Assembly: GCA_030272585.1 (NCBI GenBank)
Contig: BSYQ01000008.1
Location: 1,302,001 to 1,366,000 of the forward strand
Direction: 5' to 3'
From: Bryopsis sp. KO-2023
Taxonomy: Eukaryota > Chlorophyta > Ulvophyceae > Bryopsidales > Bryopsidaceae
Length of the DNA: 64,000 nt
Shown here: positions 15,001 to 24,925 of the stretch, piece after piece
How positions within the stretch are numbered: position 1 is the first letter of the stretch
How the letters are laid out: the number at the start of each line of letters is the position of its first letter
Translations under genes and position numbers: made by a program
The notes under the pieces: model-generated
What the model saw: only the letters and a program-made list of their open reading frames with translations
The model's database searches: none
What the model was told of the DNA's origin: nothing

Positions 15001-18000
15001 GGGAGGAGAATATACCTCTCCAAAAAAGCCAAAGCTTTTTATCAAGCCATTACCCCCCCCCACCCCCCACAAAAAAAAAAAGAAAAAACTCAAAAAAACG
15101 AAGAAAAAAGTGCAAATCATCTAGGGATAATATTTTTTTCGATTGAAAATGCTGTATAAAATTTCAAGGGAGATGATTGAATGAATGCACGACGCAGTGC
15201 CCTGTTTTGCTCGACACATTTTGCATGTCATATTTTTTTCTTACTTTTTTTCTAGCTTCTCCGACATCCACTTTAGCCTTTTCGATGAATTCGAAAGCTT
15301 GGGAGGTGTTGTGTTTTTCGTTTCCGTAAGGGGCGCCCTTTGAAAAATCTTCATGGCCTTGCTGAACATCTTTGACGAACGAATCCACCATGCCTTTGAC
15401 TTTTTCCCTAGATATCGAATTTTAAGAAAAAAATTGAGAATAAATAGATGAGTACTGATATGACTAATAATATAATGTAATAAACAGTTGAAAAAAAAAC
15501 AAGAATAAAATGATGTGTGCAGTTCGAAAATGATCATTCCCCTTTTCTTGCGTTTTGATTTTTCCCATCACAGAGAAACAAAAACCTTCACAGTTCGATT
15601 AATTAAGGAAAGAAAACGCAAAAAAAATAAAAAAAATAACCAGAAGAATGAATGACTGACCTGAAATTTTCTTTTGCATGTTCGAGCGTGTTTGCAGAAT
15701 CGTCCAGCATGCCTTGGAAAGCTGCCCATTCAGATTCTATGGCCTCCAGCAAAGCCAGCTGATCGTCAGGAACGCTCACTTCAAATCTTTCCAAAGTTTT
15801 GTACTTCTCCCTCAACGGCTCGAACCTTCGATCAACAAGAAAAAAAATTCTCTGAATTTCTTTTCTCTTTTTTTCTTTTTTTAATTCAACAATTTTGTAA
15901 CCCAACCACACTCACCCAAAAATAGATGAGTCAGATTCAACGCTCTGTCGCTGCATCAAAATTTTTCACCACCCCATTCTTTCACATGTGGATCAACATT
16001 ATTCCAGAAAAAAAAGGGAACAAAAACACAGGATTCATCTTATTCATTTTGTTAATCAATTTCAATATTTTTTTATTATTATTTCGATCAATACACCGCC
16101 AACGGACCTCGATGCGATCATCTTCTTTTCGGAAACCAGCTTCCTCTGCAAATTCACGCTCTCCGCAAGTTGGTCGAGATTCATGGGGGGCACCGCCAGC
16201 GCCTCGCTGTTGCTCGAGAAATAGCTGTGAATCGATTTCAACTCCGTCGCCGCCAAGTGGTGCAGCAGGCTGCTGAATCTCTGCACCCAGGCCTCGCAAT
16301 GGCCAACCAGCGCTTGTTTCAAAGGACCGCAATCGATTCGCAGAAATCGCATGTTGGTCGTGGCGTCCTCAGCCAGGACTTCGTCCTGTTTTGTTGAAAA
16401 GGAAAAAGGAAAAGTCAGTAAAAAAAATAAAAAAATTCGCATGCAAATCTGTGTAGAAAGCACGATGTGAAGGGTTGTTTTCCATGCATTTGCATGAGTG
16501 TTATTTTCCCTGGCCCAAAAAAAAGCCAAAAAAACCCAAAAGAAGATCTAGTTGTCTGTTAGGCAATCGGAGGAATATATATATATATATATATATGTAT
16601 TCAATGAGTTGCTTTCTTTTGGTGGCACACCTGGTGATTTATCCTGTTGGTTGAATTATTACTCATGTCCTGATTGTGTATATGTACATGTACATATGTA
16701 TTGATTACATCACAATTTCTTCTTTTGCGTGTTTTTCTTTTTGTGTATATTTTTTCAACTGAAATTATTTCACACACGGCTGGCCAAAAGGCCGAGTGCA
16801 GCCCATTCACGGAGATGTGTTTTAATATATTTATTTTTATTTTCTTGAATTATTTTGGTGTTTTTTTGGTTTCTTCTTTTTTTTTGGGGGGGGGATGCAT
16901 GGACACACCTGCAAGTCCAGATACTTGGTGATATCCGAAATGAAGGAGTTGAGGGGTTTCTGCGCTTTTTCGTATCTCCGTATGTAGGCATCCTTGTCTT
17001 GGTCCCATAAGTGCTTGTATTTTCTTTCCCAGTAGTTGAGAAACTGCTGCACTTTGTCGACGATCGAAGTGATGCCCGTGGTGATTTGGACGATCGTTTT
17101 CAAAGTGGTGTCCTCATCGTTGGAAATGATTTCGTAAAACGAAGACAGCGGGTTGGGTAGTGCATGGCCCTGATCCTGCAAAAAAATTGAAAAATAAATA
17201 AAATAAAATAAAATAACCCATGTAGTTTTCGGATTTTAGAAGTAGAGGAAAAAACGGAAAAAAAAAGAGGTGGGGGAATCATTGTGGTGCAAAATCGGCA
17301 TCTTTATTTTTTGGTCGGTTTTTATCCGATCGCGATGAGTATCCATAAAAAAAGGAGAGAATTTACGTGTCAAATTATTCTTTATTTTTTCAAAGAGTTT
17401 GACGAAACGAGATGTTGATTGGGTGGATTTGGATGTTGAACATCAAATTTAAAGTTTAATATATGTGTATATATGTATATTTCTTTGGGAGAACTTACCT
17501 GGAGTTCGGCAAGTTGCCTGGGGGAAAGTTGCTGTGCAAGTCTGGGGACGCAGGAAATTGCTGTGATCAATTCTCTGGACACGTTATGGATCATGTCAAA
17601 CAAGGTTTGAATCGTAGGCCTCAGCTCCACGCGATTGTTTTTCTCCAACACCATCATTACGTGGAAAATGGGCACAACCTTTTGCCAACACATGAAAAAA
17701 TTAAATAAAAATGAATCGATCGGGGAAATTGAGAAGGAAACAAATGACCGGAAATGTATGAAAAACAACAACAAAATGAATGATTGATGATTATTGAAAG
17801 CAATTTTTTTTTACAAATCAATGACAAAGAAACCAAAAAAAAGAAAAGAAAAAGACGAGTCGCATCGACACACACCTTGTTTCAAAAGAAAGTGGGACGA
17901 ACTCTCGAAAAAACATCAACGGACATATTCGCTTGAAAAAAGGGAAATTATGACAAAAAAAACAACAATGCTTCGAAATACTTTTGAAAAAAAAAAATCT

Positions 18001-21000
18001 CTCTCACCTCTGTTTTGTTGTCCCCGTTCAAAACCCTCGACAATTCTTGGAGCGATTTTTTCACGGTGTGCCTGAGTGCATCCTCCATTTTCTTGTCAAT
18101 TTTTCGAGTGAACCTCACCCATTCCCTGTGCACCTCTTCCGAATCTGTTTCGAAAAATTTATAAATGGAGGACATCGTGTCTTTGATTTCCACGTAGGAT
18201 TGCTCGAAAAATTGTTTAACTTGTGCGTGGTGAACGGATTGCCGCTCCTCGAATTCCGCCAAAGAATATATCTTTTTCTTTTCCACGTTGATCAACAAGT
18301 TTTCAGCAATCAGTTTGCATTGAGCGTCGATTTTTTGGTTGGCAACCTGAAAATACAAATCGAACAATTGGACAAAGTTATATTAAATATTGATCGATGT
18401 GGTTTATCGGTGTTCGATCCAGTTGAAAATCATGCAAGTCAAGAAAGAAAAAAAAAACTCGTGTTTTAAAAAAGAGTTTTATTCGTGCAAACTATGAGGG
18501 GGAAAAAACACACATTTCTGTGAAATACTGCACTCCGCTGATTTTGCTTTATGCAAAACATATCAGTTTCTATGGAACGCTATGATGGCGAACCAAAAAA
18601 ACACAAAAAAAATTGAATAAAAGATACTTCCTATGATTTCCATCGTCCATCTGCCGAAATAAACTTCACAACTCTTCACGTTGCTTTACTTATGGCCCAA
18701 ATATCAAAACTCTGACTTCTATTTTTTCCCAGTGTTGAGCTCCAAACAAAAAAAAACAAAAAAAAAACGCAATATCAATAAATAAAAAAGATAAACGCAC
18801 CTTGAAATTGCTGACGATAATGTCGACGTCTTTGCAGTATTTTCTTGCTTCTTTGTGGTAGAATTCCAGGGCATGTTTGTCCGAAGTCCAACTCAATTTC
18901 GTCACTCCAGGCATTATTCGACGATCCAAATATCGAATTCTGTCGTGGAAAAGCATGCGCTCTTCTTTGTCCAATGCCATCAATATCTGGAAAAAAAAAT
19001 GGAAAGAAATTAGCCAGCGCAGTGATTCACAAAAAAATAAAAAAAACCCAAAAAATACAAAAACTAAAAAATATAATGATATAAATATAATATATATATG
19101 ACCAAATATATACAAAAAAAAGAAAATGTGCAACAATTTAAATGACAGAAAAAGAACAACTCGTTTGCATAGTGGATAGGGGACCTTTTTCATTTATAAA
19201 AAAAAAGCAAATAAAAAAAAAAGTTGATTAAATTCCAATTTCAATTTCAGAATACGTATAAACAGATATGCAGAAAATAATGAATGAAAGAACTAGGAAC
19301 ACAATACTGAGAGGGTTAAAAAAAAACAAAAAACACAATCACCTTGTTGTAATCCCTGACGACCACCAACACGTTTTCCCTCAGAATCCTATATTTTTCC
19401 CTCTGGGCGTTGATTTCCATCGCGATGTACGGGATGTTCATCCGCATGCGCTCCCAGTAGTGAACTTCTTGCGACATGGCCAGCAAATCGTTGTGGAAAT
19501 TCATGGACAGCAGCCCCCCGGCGGCTCTGTCTTGCACGATCAAATTGTTCCCCAATTCTTTGGCAATCCCTCCGTCGATCGTGTCAAACCATTCTTGGTG
19601 AGTGTTCGAGATGAATTGCTCGATGGAAGTTAGGGCGAGTTCGTAAGCCTGGATAACCCAGCAGCATTGTGAATGAATGAATGAATGAATGTTTAGCTTA
19701 GCTTTTTTATTTATTTTTATCTATTTTACATTAGGCAAACTTGCCCAACCAAGGCCGTCCACAACAAGGTGATTTAGCCCCAATAGCATCGTGATTCGCA
19801 CATCTATCTAACTACCTAACAAAACAACTGCTCGTTGGTCAGACACTGAGCAACCCGAAACCTCAATGTTCAACCCTGCTGCTTTCCTTTCCCTAGAAAT
19901 GCTGCTCTCCGCCCCCAAATTTTTGGATTCAGGGATAAAAGTTTTGCATTGCACGATCGAATAGAGAACGAAAAGAAAAAAAACACAAATATTTGGATAC
20001 AGGCACTGTAGTTAGATTCATTAAATGATCTTTATTTGTTTGGGGAAAAAATCTGGATTTTTTTACCTGGATGGTTTCTTGAGCATCCGGAACGGGGGGC
20101 AACATCAGCCTGACTTTCGAAAGCGAATTCCAAGTTTGTTCCAGACGCCGCATCAAATTCAAAGCCCATCTGAAATTCCACACAGAGAAAGTTAGAGAAT
20201 TTAGCTATAACAAACTTAGCCCTTGTTCAGTGTTTGAACAGGGAAAACGAGAAAAAGGAAAAAACGAACAAACAGAAGGATATCACCTTTTTTTCAAAAG
20301 TCCCTTAATGACATAATCACTTCTTGTTGTTGTTTTTTTGGGGGGGGGGGTTGGCGATGGAAAGATTCATGCTTAGGGAAGAATTTCAGTCGAGCAAAAA
20401 TGACTTACATTGCTGATCCAGCATATTTTGGCAAAACTGGGCTTTTTGGAGGACTTCGACGGATGATATCAAACTGCTTCTTCACAGTGTTGATTTCTGC
20501 CATAAATATGTTGTAGAATTCTGCGGTTTTCTTTTCCACACTTCTTTTGATGGATTCCCTCTTTGCCATCAGTTCAAACACCTATGCATGCAAAAACAAA
20601 TTGGGTTCAAAAAATTAGAAGTCTTTTTTCTGCATTTTTTTTTCAAGGTTTTGCAATTTTTTCAATTTCTGGCTTTGGATGATAAAGAAAACTGACTGGG
20701 GTGTTGCAAAATCTGCAAACGGCATTCAGTGGCTACAGTATCTTTCAATTTCGTTCAAAATCAAAAGCAGGGAAAAAAGGGGCAGAATATCTGAAAAACT
20801 CCCCACAAGCAAATCGAAACCAAACCATCGATTGCATAAGTCAATTCTGGAAAATTTTACCTTGAAATCAGGAAAATAAAATTAAAAAACAATTTGCGAC
20901 AGGGTTACCTCCAAAAGCTCCACTCGGTTTGACAGGGAGGAAACCGTCTCGAACGCGAACTGGATGACATTAGTCATCATGACCTCCAAATCTTTCACTC

Positions 21001-23596
21001 CGGTTTTGAAGGTGTTGAAATCGTCGTGCCATCTCGTAGCTTTCACGTCAAGAATGTCGTAATTCAACAATCGGAGCGCAGAAACCAACCCCTTGAAGGA
21101 AGCCTGGCACATGGAATCAAATGAAATCATTGGGGTACCTCTCTTTCAAAAAAGAAACAGCTTCTGGGAGAACATCAACATGGGGTGAGGTGGGGGTGGG
21201 GGAAGTTTTTTTTGAAGAAGCAAGAAAAAATGTTTTTTTTTCTGTTTTTCTGTTTTTTTTTTGGGGGGGGGGGTCAATCTTGGAAAAAATATATAGAAAG
21301 ACATTGCTTCTCCATGTGTGTGTTTTTATAGCATCAGAATAGCATGATCCTTGCATCTCACTTGGATGTCCAAAATGCTTTTCTTGACCTCGGCTCCCCG
21401 GAGGCCGCCAAACACAGGCAAGGGGGTTTTCGGGGCGAACTGCATCTGGGCTTCGCACACTTCCATGAGGTCTTTGCATCTCTGCAAAAAAGCATCGATG
21501 TGTGCAAAGACGGAGGAAACGTCGAAATCCCAAGCTCGAGCGGATCGGGCGCTCACACACTCCGCCACTCGATCGTAAACCTGATGGCAGGAAAAAGTGT
21601 TTTTTTGTTAAGATGTTTTTGTTTGAAGGAATGTTGTGTGAGTTTTGGAATGACTCTAGATTGAGAAAAAAGAAATTGGGAAGGGACGGGGGAGAGCATT
21701 GTTTGAAACGAAAGCAAAAAAAAAACATCCAAAAGCAGGCGGAAAGAAAACAAAAAAATGAGTGCTGTCTTGTTTCAGAAAGAAAGAAAGAAAGAAACAC
21801 TACAACTGAATTCAACATTTTAATTTTGAAATTTGTTTCTGGAAAAACCACCACCCCAATAGAGGAAAAAAAAAGGCTTGAGAAAATGAAATCATGAAAT
21901 AAGAAAATACGAAAAAAAAAAAACAAAAAAAAACAAAAAAAGTACGAATAAGAAAAAATAAAATAAAGAATGTAAAAAACATCAATCAAAGTTCTCCCCC
22001 TTACAACTTTTTTCGGGGGGAGCTTTTTTTTTTCAAACGCACCTGTTTCCATTTTTCCCCGGCTTTGATGCTCTGCCCCAAAACGATGATCACCGAATCG
22101 ACATTTCCCGAGAAGATATCTTCCAGATTGATGACGGCACAGGATCGATTGATGATTTCGTTCGAAATTTTTCCCAGCAGCCCTGTCATCCTTTCGGGGG
22201 TGTTATAGAATCTGCTGAAATTCCAAATCAATCGAATCGAATTCAAGATTTGAGGCAGCAGGTCCGGAATTTGCTCCGGAGAAGCCTTGGCCAATGCCTG
22301 CATCAAACAGCAATAAAATCTTAGGGGAAAAATAAATGAAATAAATACATGAACCAAAGAAATAACCCCACCAACCCTTCCTGAAAAAGGAAAAGAAAAA
22401 ATTACTGGCGATTTACAATTGCTGCGAGAAAAATGACAGGAAAAAAAGAAGCTACGACTAATCCTATCATTATTTTGGTAATTTAATTTAGTATAATTTT
22501 TGATCCACCAAAAAAATAGCAACCCTTCTGTCGATCGATATTAAAGGAAAAATGAAAAACAAAAAAACGGTATCCAGCTTTATAAAAAACATCCTTTTGC
22601 TCGGTTGCACCTGGCATGGTTTTTCCAGGCACAGTAGAAACTTCAAGTTATCTTCTGCAGCAATGGCCTCCCTTTGGATCAAATTTCTCAGATTCAAAAA
22701 GGGGGGCAGGTAGGAGGACTTGGCCTGCTCCAAAACCGAGACGATATTGGCCACTGATGGATCATCCAGCTGCTGGCGAATTCCCCCCAAATCGATGCTT
22801 CTTGCCCTCCAGAATTCGATCTCGTGGAGGGGCCCCGCATGCTGATTTCCGACCTCCAATCCTGCACAGTTTTTTTTGGTTTTTTGTTTTTTCTTCAGCA
22901 ATTTGATCGAAAACAAAATTGGGTAGAAAATATATGCATGGCAGGAAATGGCAATATTCTCAATGGGGGTAGATCGATGAGCAGAATCCGGGCTTACGTG
23001 GTGGAAGCAAAACAAAAATCGATGGAGTTACGATCGATATCTATGCAGCTGCAAATAATACAATAATTAAAAAAATAAAATAATAAAATAAGTGGGCCTT
23101 CACTGTGTGGGTCAACAGTATGAATTTCTTGTTCTATGAAATATATTTATATATATTTTTTTTCCAAAACTACACTGTCCATTACGCAAACAGACACAAT
23201 CGCTCCGTTTTTAGTTTATTTTTTGGCTTTTTCTCCCCTAATCTACCTACCTTCGTATTGATTCACCACTTCCTTGATTTGCCTCGTCCAATGAATAGTG
23301 GTGGATTCCAGCCTCTGCACCAAATCCTTATCCCTGGCCGCTTCTGATGCATTTTTCAGATCCTCGTTGGGGATGTACAGCACGGTTTTCCCCTTGGCTT
23401 CGTACACCGCCTCCGTCAGACTGGCCATGAATTTGTGCAGCTGGCCGGTGAAATCCTTTTTCACGGCCTCCGGCCAAGTGTTGCCTGACAGAAAGGCCGG
23501 CATGTAAGCTTCTTGCATGACTTTCAACAGCCCCTCCAAGGCTTGCTCCGTCGAAATTTCCCCAGCTTGGTACATATTGGACAGATTTGCATTTTC
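1..23596 (-). CDS. Axonemal-type dynein heavy chain, partial at both ends (46 exons)
   Basis: Motor subunit that moves along microtubules by ATP hydrolysis; axonemal forms drive flagellar beating. Exons, in coding order: 23596-23251, 22861-22611, 22297-22043, 21580-21362, 21103-20909, 20581-20409, 20169-20067, 19648-19343, 18986-18801, 18346-18008, 17678-17499, 17175-16909, 16385-16108, 15825-15661, 15407-15245, 14955-14785, 14403-14071, 13746-13525, 13248-13156, 12892-12625, 12282-12073, 11708-11497, 11223-10906, 10800-10612, 10196-10097, 9839-9638, 9361-9118, 8718-8545, 8343-8243, 7791-7632, 7396-7178, 6716-6529, 6194-5840, 5394-5228, 5008-4751, 4419-4065, 3950-3708, 3613-3404, 3311-3054, 2879-2547, 2433-2037, 1916-1647, 1509-1343, 1175-873, 754-305, 206-1. 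Frame is continuous across all junctions, giving about 3,600 residues; the family is usually about 4,000-4,700. Visible: DHC_N1 tail, linker, AAA1-AAA5, stalk with microtubule-binding domain, start of AAA6. The first exon opens at an acceptor, so an upstream exon is missing. A DHC_N1 tail suggests a two-headed inner-arm or outer-arm type; DNAH2-like is a guess. Confidence 0.95.
1647..2879 (-). other. Dynein stalk and microtubule-binding domain
   Basis: Three exons (2879-2547, 2433-2037, 1916-1647). The first is a charged coiled coil (CC1). The second runs through the family motif [20 protein letters not shown] into the microtubule-binding domain ([19 protein letters not shown]). The third begins [14 protein letters not shown] and continues into the returning coiled coil CC2. 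The order matches the family exactly. The intron between 2547 and 2433 uses a GC donor. Confidence 0.92.
3708..3950 (-). other. Dynein AAA4 P-loop exon
   Basis: An 81-codon exon with [14 protein letters not shown] at about residue 2704. The usual GKT lysine position reads GRKS. The same change is common in axonemal heavy chains, so it supports an axonemal type and does not indicate damage. Confidence 0.9.
4620..4764 (-). repeat. 51-bp tandem repeat spanning a dynein splice donor
   Basis: Read on the minus strand, two near-identical 51-bp units (4750-4700 and 4699-4649) and a partial third follow the end of the exon at 4751. Each unit ends with a copy of the exon's last bases (ATTCAAATCT), and the next unit begins GTGYAACAC. 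The unit length is a multiple of three and contains no stop in the exon frame. Confidence 0.85.
5840..6194 (-). other. Dynein AAA3 P-loop exon
   Basis: A 355-nt exon with GNVGVGKT (about residue 2358), the third P-loop. The following exon (5394-5228) holds [11 protein letters not shown], the Walker B region. Both motifs are canonical, so nucleotide binding at AAA3 is expected. Confidence 0.9.
6972..7011 (-). repeat. Interspersed repeat family 3, copy 1
   Basis: On the minus strand it reads GGCTGAGTGCAGCCCGTTCA followed by CGGACATGCGTT. A second copy at 16787-16822 on the plus strand differs at a few positions. Both lie in dynein introns. The short core contains a small palindrome (GGCTGAGTGCAGCC). 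Confidence 0.6.
7093..7116 (+). repeat. T-run/G-run junction
   Basis: Nine T followed by fifteen G in a dynein intron. It is a representative of the junction motif discussed in the findings. Confidence 0.8.
8545..8718 (-). other. Dynein AAA2 P-loop exon
   Basis: A 58-codon exon carrying [11 protein letters not shown], the second dynein P-loop, at about residue 2022. The next three exons (8343-8243, 7791-7632, 7396-7178) continue the module with the family motif [14 protein letters not shown] and the sensor-like SPATVSRAG. Confidence 0.9.
9984..10060 (+). repeat. Interspersed repeat family 2, copy 1
   Basis: Contains CTAAATCACCTC, GTGGACGGCCTTTGTTGGGC and CTAATGTAAA, followed by CATTCATTCAT. 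It lies in a dynein intron. Related copies are at 19671-19795 (opposite strand) and 44548-44615. The CATT-rich tail suggests a SINE-like element; that is an inference. Confidence 0.75.
10612..11223 (-). other. Dynein AAA1 module (main ATPase site)
   Basis: Two exons (11223-10906 and 10800-10612). The first ends in the Walker A motif [12 protein letters not shown] at about residue 1740 of the reconstructed protein. The second carries [10 protein letters not shown], the Walker B region. Both motifs are intact, so the main ATPase site looks functional. The intron separating them falls directly after the P-loop. Confidence 0.93.
16787..16822 (+). repeat. Interspersed repeat family 3, copy 2
   Basis: Reads GGCCGAGTGCAGCCCATTCA then CGGAGATGTGTT, matching 6972-7011 in reverse complement over about 32 bp. 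The orientation is opposite to copy 1 within the same gene. Confidence 0.6.
19160..19195 (-). repeat. Interspersed repeat family 1, copy G (short)
   Basis: The reverse complement reads CCCCTATCCACTATGCAAAC then GAGTTG, the core of family 1. It lies in a dynein intron. The outer parts seen in other copies are not recognisable. Confidence 0.55.
19671..19795 (-). repeat. Interspersed repeat family 2, copy 2, with (CATT)n tail
   Basis: The reverse complement reads GGGGCTAAATCACC, then GTTGTGGACGGCC, GGGCAAGTTTGCCTAATGTA, a T/A-rich linker and a run of CATT units. It lies in the dynein intron between exons 20169-20067 and 19648-19343. It is the best-preserved tail of the three copies. Confidence 0.75.
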
Positions 23597-23599
23597 CTG

Positions 23600-24925
23600 G
23601 GATCAAGTTTAGAAAATGCGTGTCAAAACATCAGCAACCACATAAAAAAACCCATAAGCACATGTTTGTTTGTTTTTTTTCAAACTCCAGAGTGAATGAA
23701 GCATGTGTCCAGAAGATATATTCTGAATCAGAAATTGGAGGGTAATTCTTCAAGGGATTCTTAGTTGTATTTTTGGGGTATTGAAGCTCCTCTCTTTCTC
23801 TTTTTTAATTTTTTGGTTTTGTTTTTTTTTAGGGGGGGAGGGGCTGCATTTCTGTCCATTCTCCGGTTCGAACAGCCATTGTCTGGCAGGTGTCAAACAT
23901 ACAAAACCATGGAAATACGTAACATTTCTTGGTCAGTGAATCCCTTGCAGGGTGGAACTAATCCATGCATTATTCCGGTTTTGTTCGATAGAACCCCGTT
24001 GCAATAAGCCCGAATCCGAACGACGAGTACAAAAGTTTCAGATCGAAACCCTATGCTTCATTTCGAAACTCTGTGTTGCGGTGATTAGATCTGCTAAGAC
24101 GTCTCTGAGCAAAGAAAACAAAGTCGCCTACGTACTGTCAGCGTTTGGTCGTTTGGCGGGGGAAGACCCGCCAACTCCAACATTTTCATAGGTTCCATTT
24201 TCCCTTCCCTTTCCCAGCAGCGCCGAGCACGCACGTCGACACCAAGGCGTTCCGTTCAGTTTTGGCCCAACAAGGGATGCCAGAAACTCTGCTGCGATGA
24301 CGGGCCGATCTTCATGTCTGACATTATCGCAACGATTACGTTTTTCTTGCCTTCCAGGTTTTTTCTACAGAGGAGAAGGTGAGGACATGCTTTGTTTTTT
24401 GGTTAATATTGGTCTGGGCCTGTTCTTTTGTTTTCAGGTTAGCATGCTATTGGGCTGATCAATATTGGGCTGTGGCATGGGTTTTGTTGGCGAATAGGGA
24501 CATGGCCCCTGACTTGCCAATCTTATTCTTTTCCTTTCATGGCGCCACAGCTACCCCACAGATATTCATTCACTAAACAAACCCAAGCACAAGCTCTCAA
24601 AAAACATATCCAAAACCTCCAGGAAACACTGTGGCATTTTGAGTTTGAGTTACAGGGGCTTACACAATTGGGAGCATTGAAGGAAGTGAAACCTGATCAA
24701 GAACCACAAAATTACCAAATTTTTGCTGCAAGTTCTTCAGAGCCAACAGCAGATGGATTCTTGTTGATGTCAAAAGAAATTGGAGGTCGACTCTATTCTT
24801 GTCAAAACGATTGCCAGAAACTATCCACTCTACGACCAAGTCGTTTCCAGTAGCTGGCGACACCAGTTGGGGACTCGCCACGGAAAAATAATGGACTGCA
24901 CACGTTCGCCGAAAGAGTCTGGAGC
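23600..24925. other. Spacer between dynein and the kinase-like gene
   Basis: The 5' end of the minus-strand dynein gene must lie in or beyond this stretch, divergent from the plus-strand kinase-like gene. I found no exon I trust. It holds a T-run/G-run junction near 23822-23836 and one open frame of 104 codons at 24539-24853. Confidence 0.5.
24539..24853 (+). CDS. Hypothetical 104-residue ORF, doubtful
   Basis: ATG-initiated ORF with a Gln/Lys-rich amphipathic N-terminus and no family I recognise. It ends 72 bases before the start of the kinase-like gene, on the same strand. It could be a chance frame, a 5' leader ORF or a mobile-element remnant. No splice signals tie it to the next gene in frame. 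Confidence 0.2.
   Translation: MAPQLPHRYSFTKQTQAQALKKHIQNLQETLWHFEFELQGLTQLGALKEVKPDQEPQNYQIFAASSSEPTADGFLLMSKEIGGRLYSCQNDCQKLSTLRPSRFQ

Noticed and set aside
16571..16596. (AT)n microsatellite, with a similar run at 50199-50222
   Set aside because: Ordinary simple repeats in introns.
24137..24190. Possible first dynein exon (minus strand ATG with a GTACGT donor after 18 codons)
   Set aside because: Frame and donor are good, but no sequence similarity supports it and an intermediate exon could be missing. Left out of the gene model.
24841..24880. Sequence like a retroelement primer binding site (TGGCGACACCAGTTGGGGAC)
   Set aside because: No LTR or internal element can be found around it. 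Coincidental similarity is more likely.
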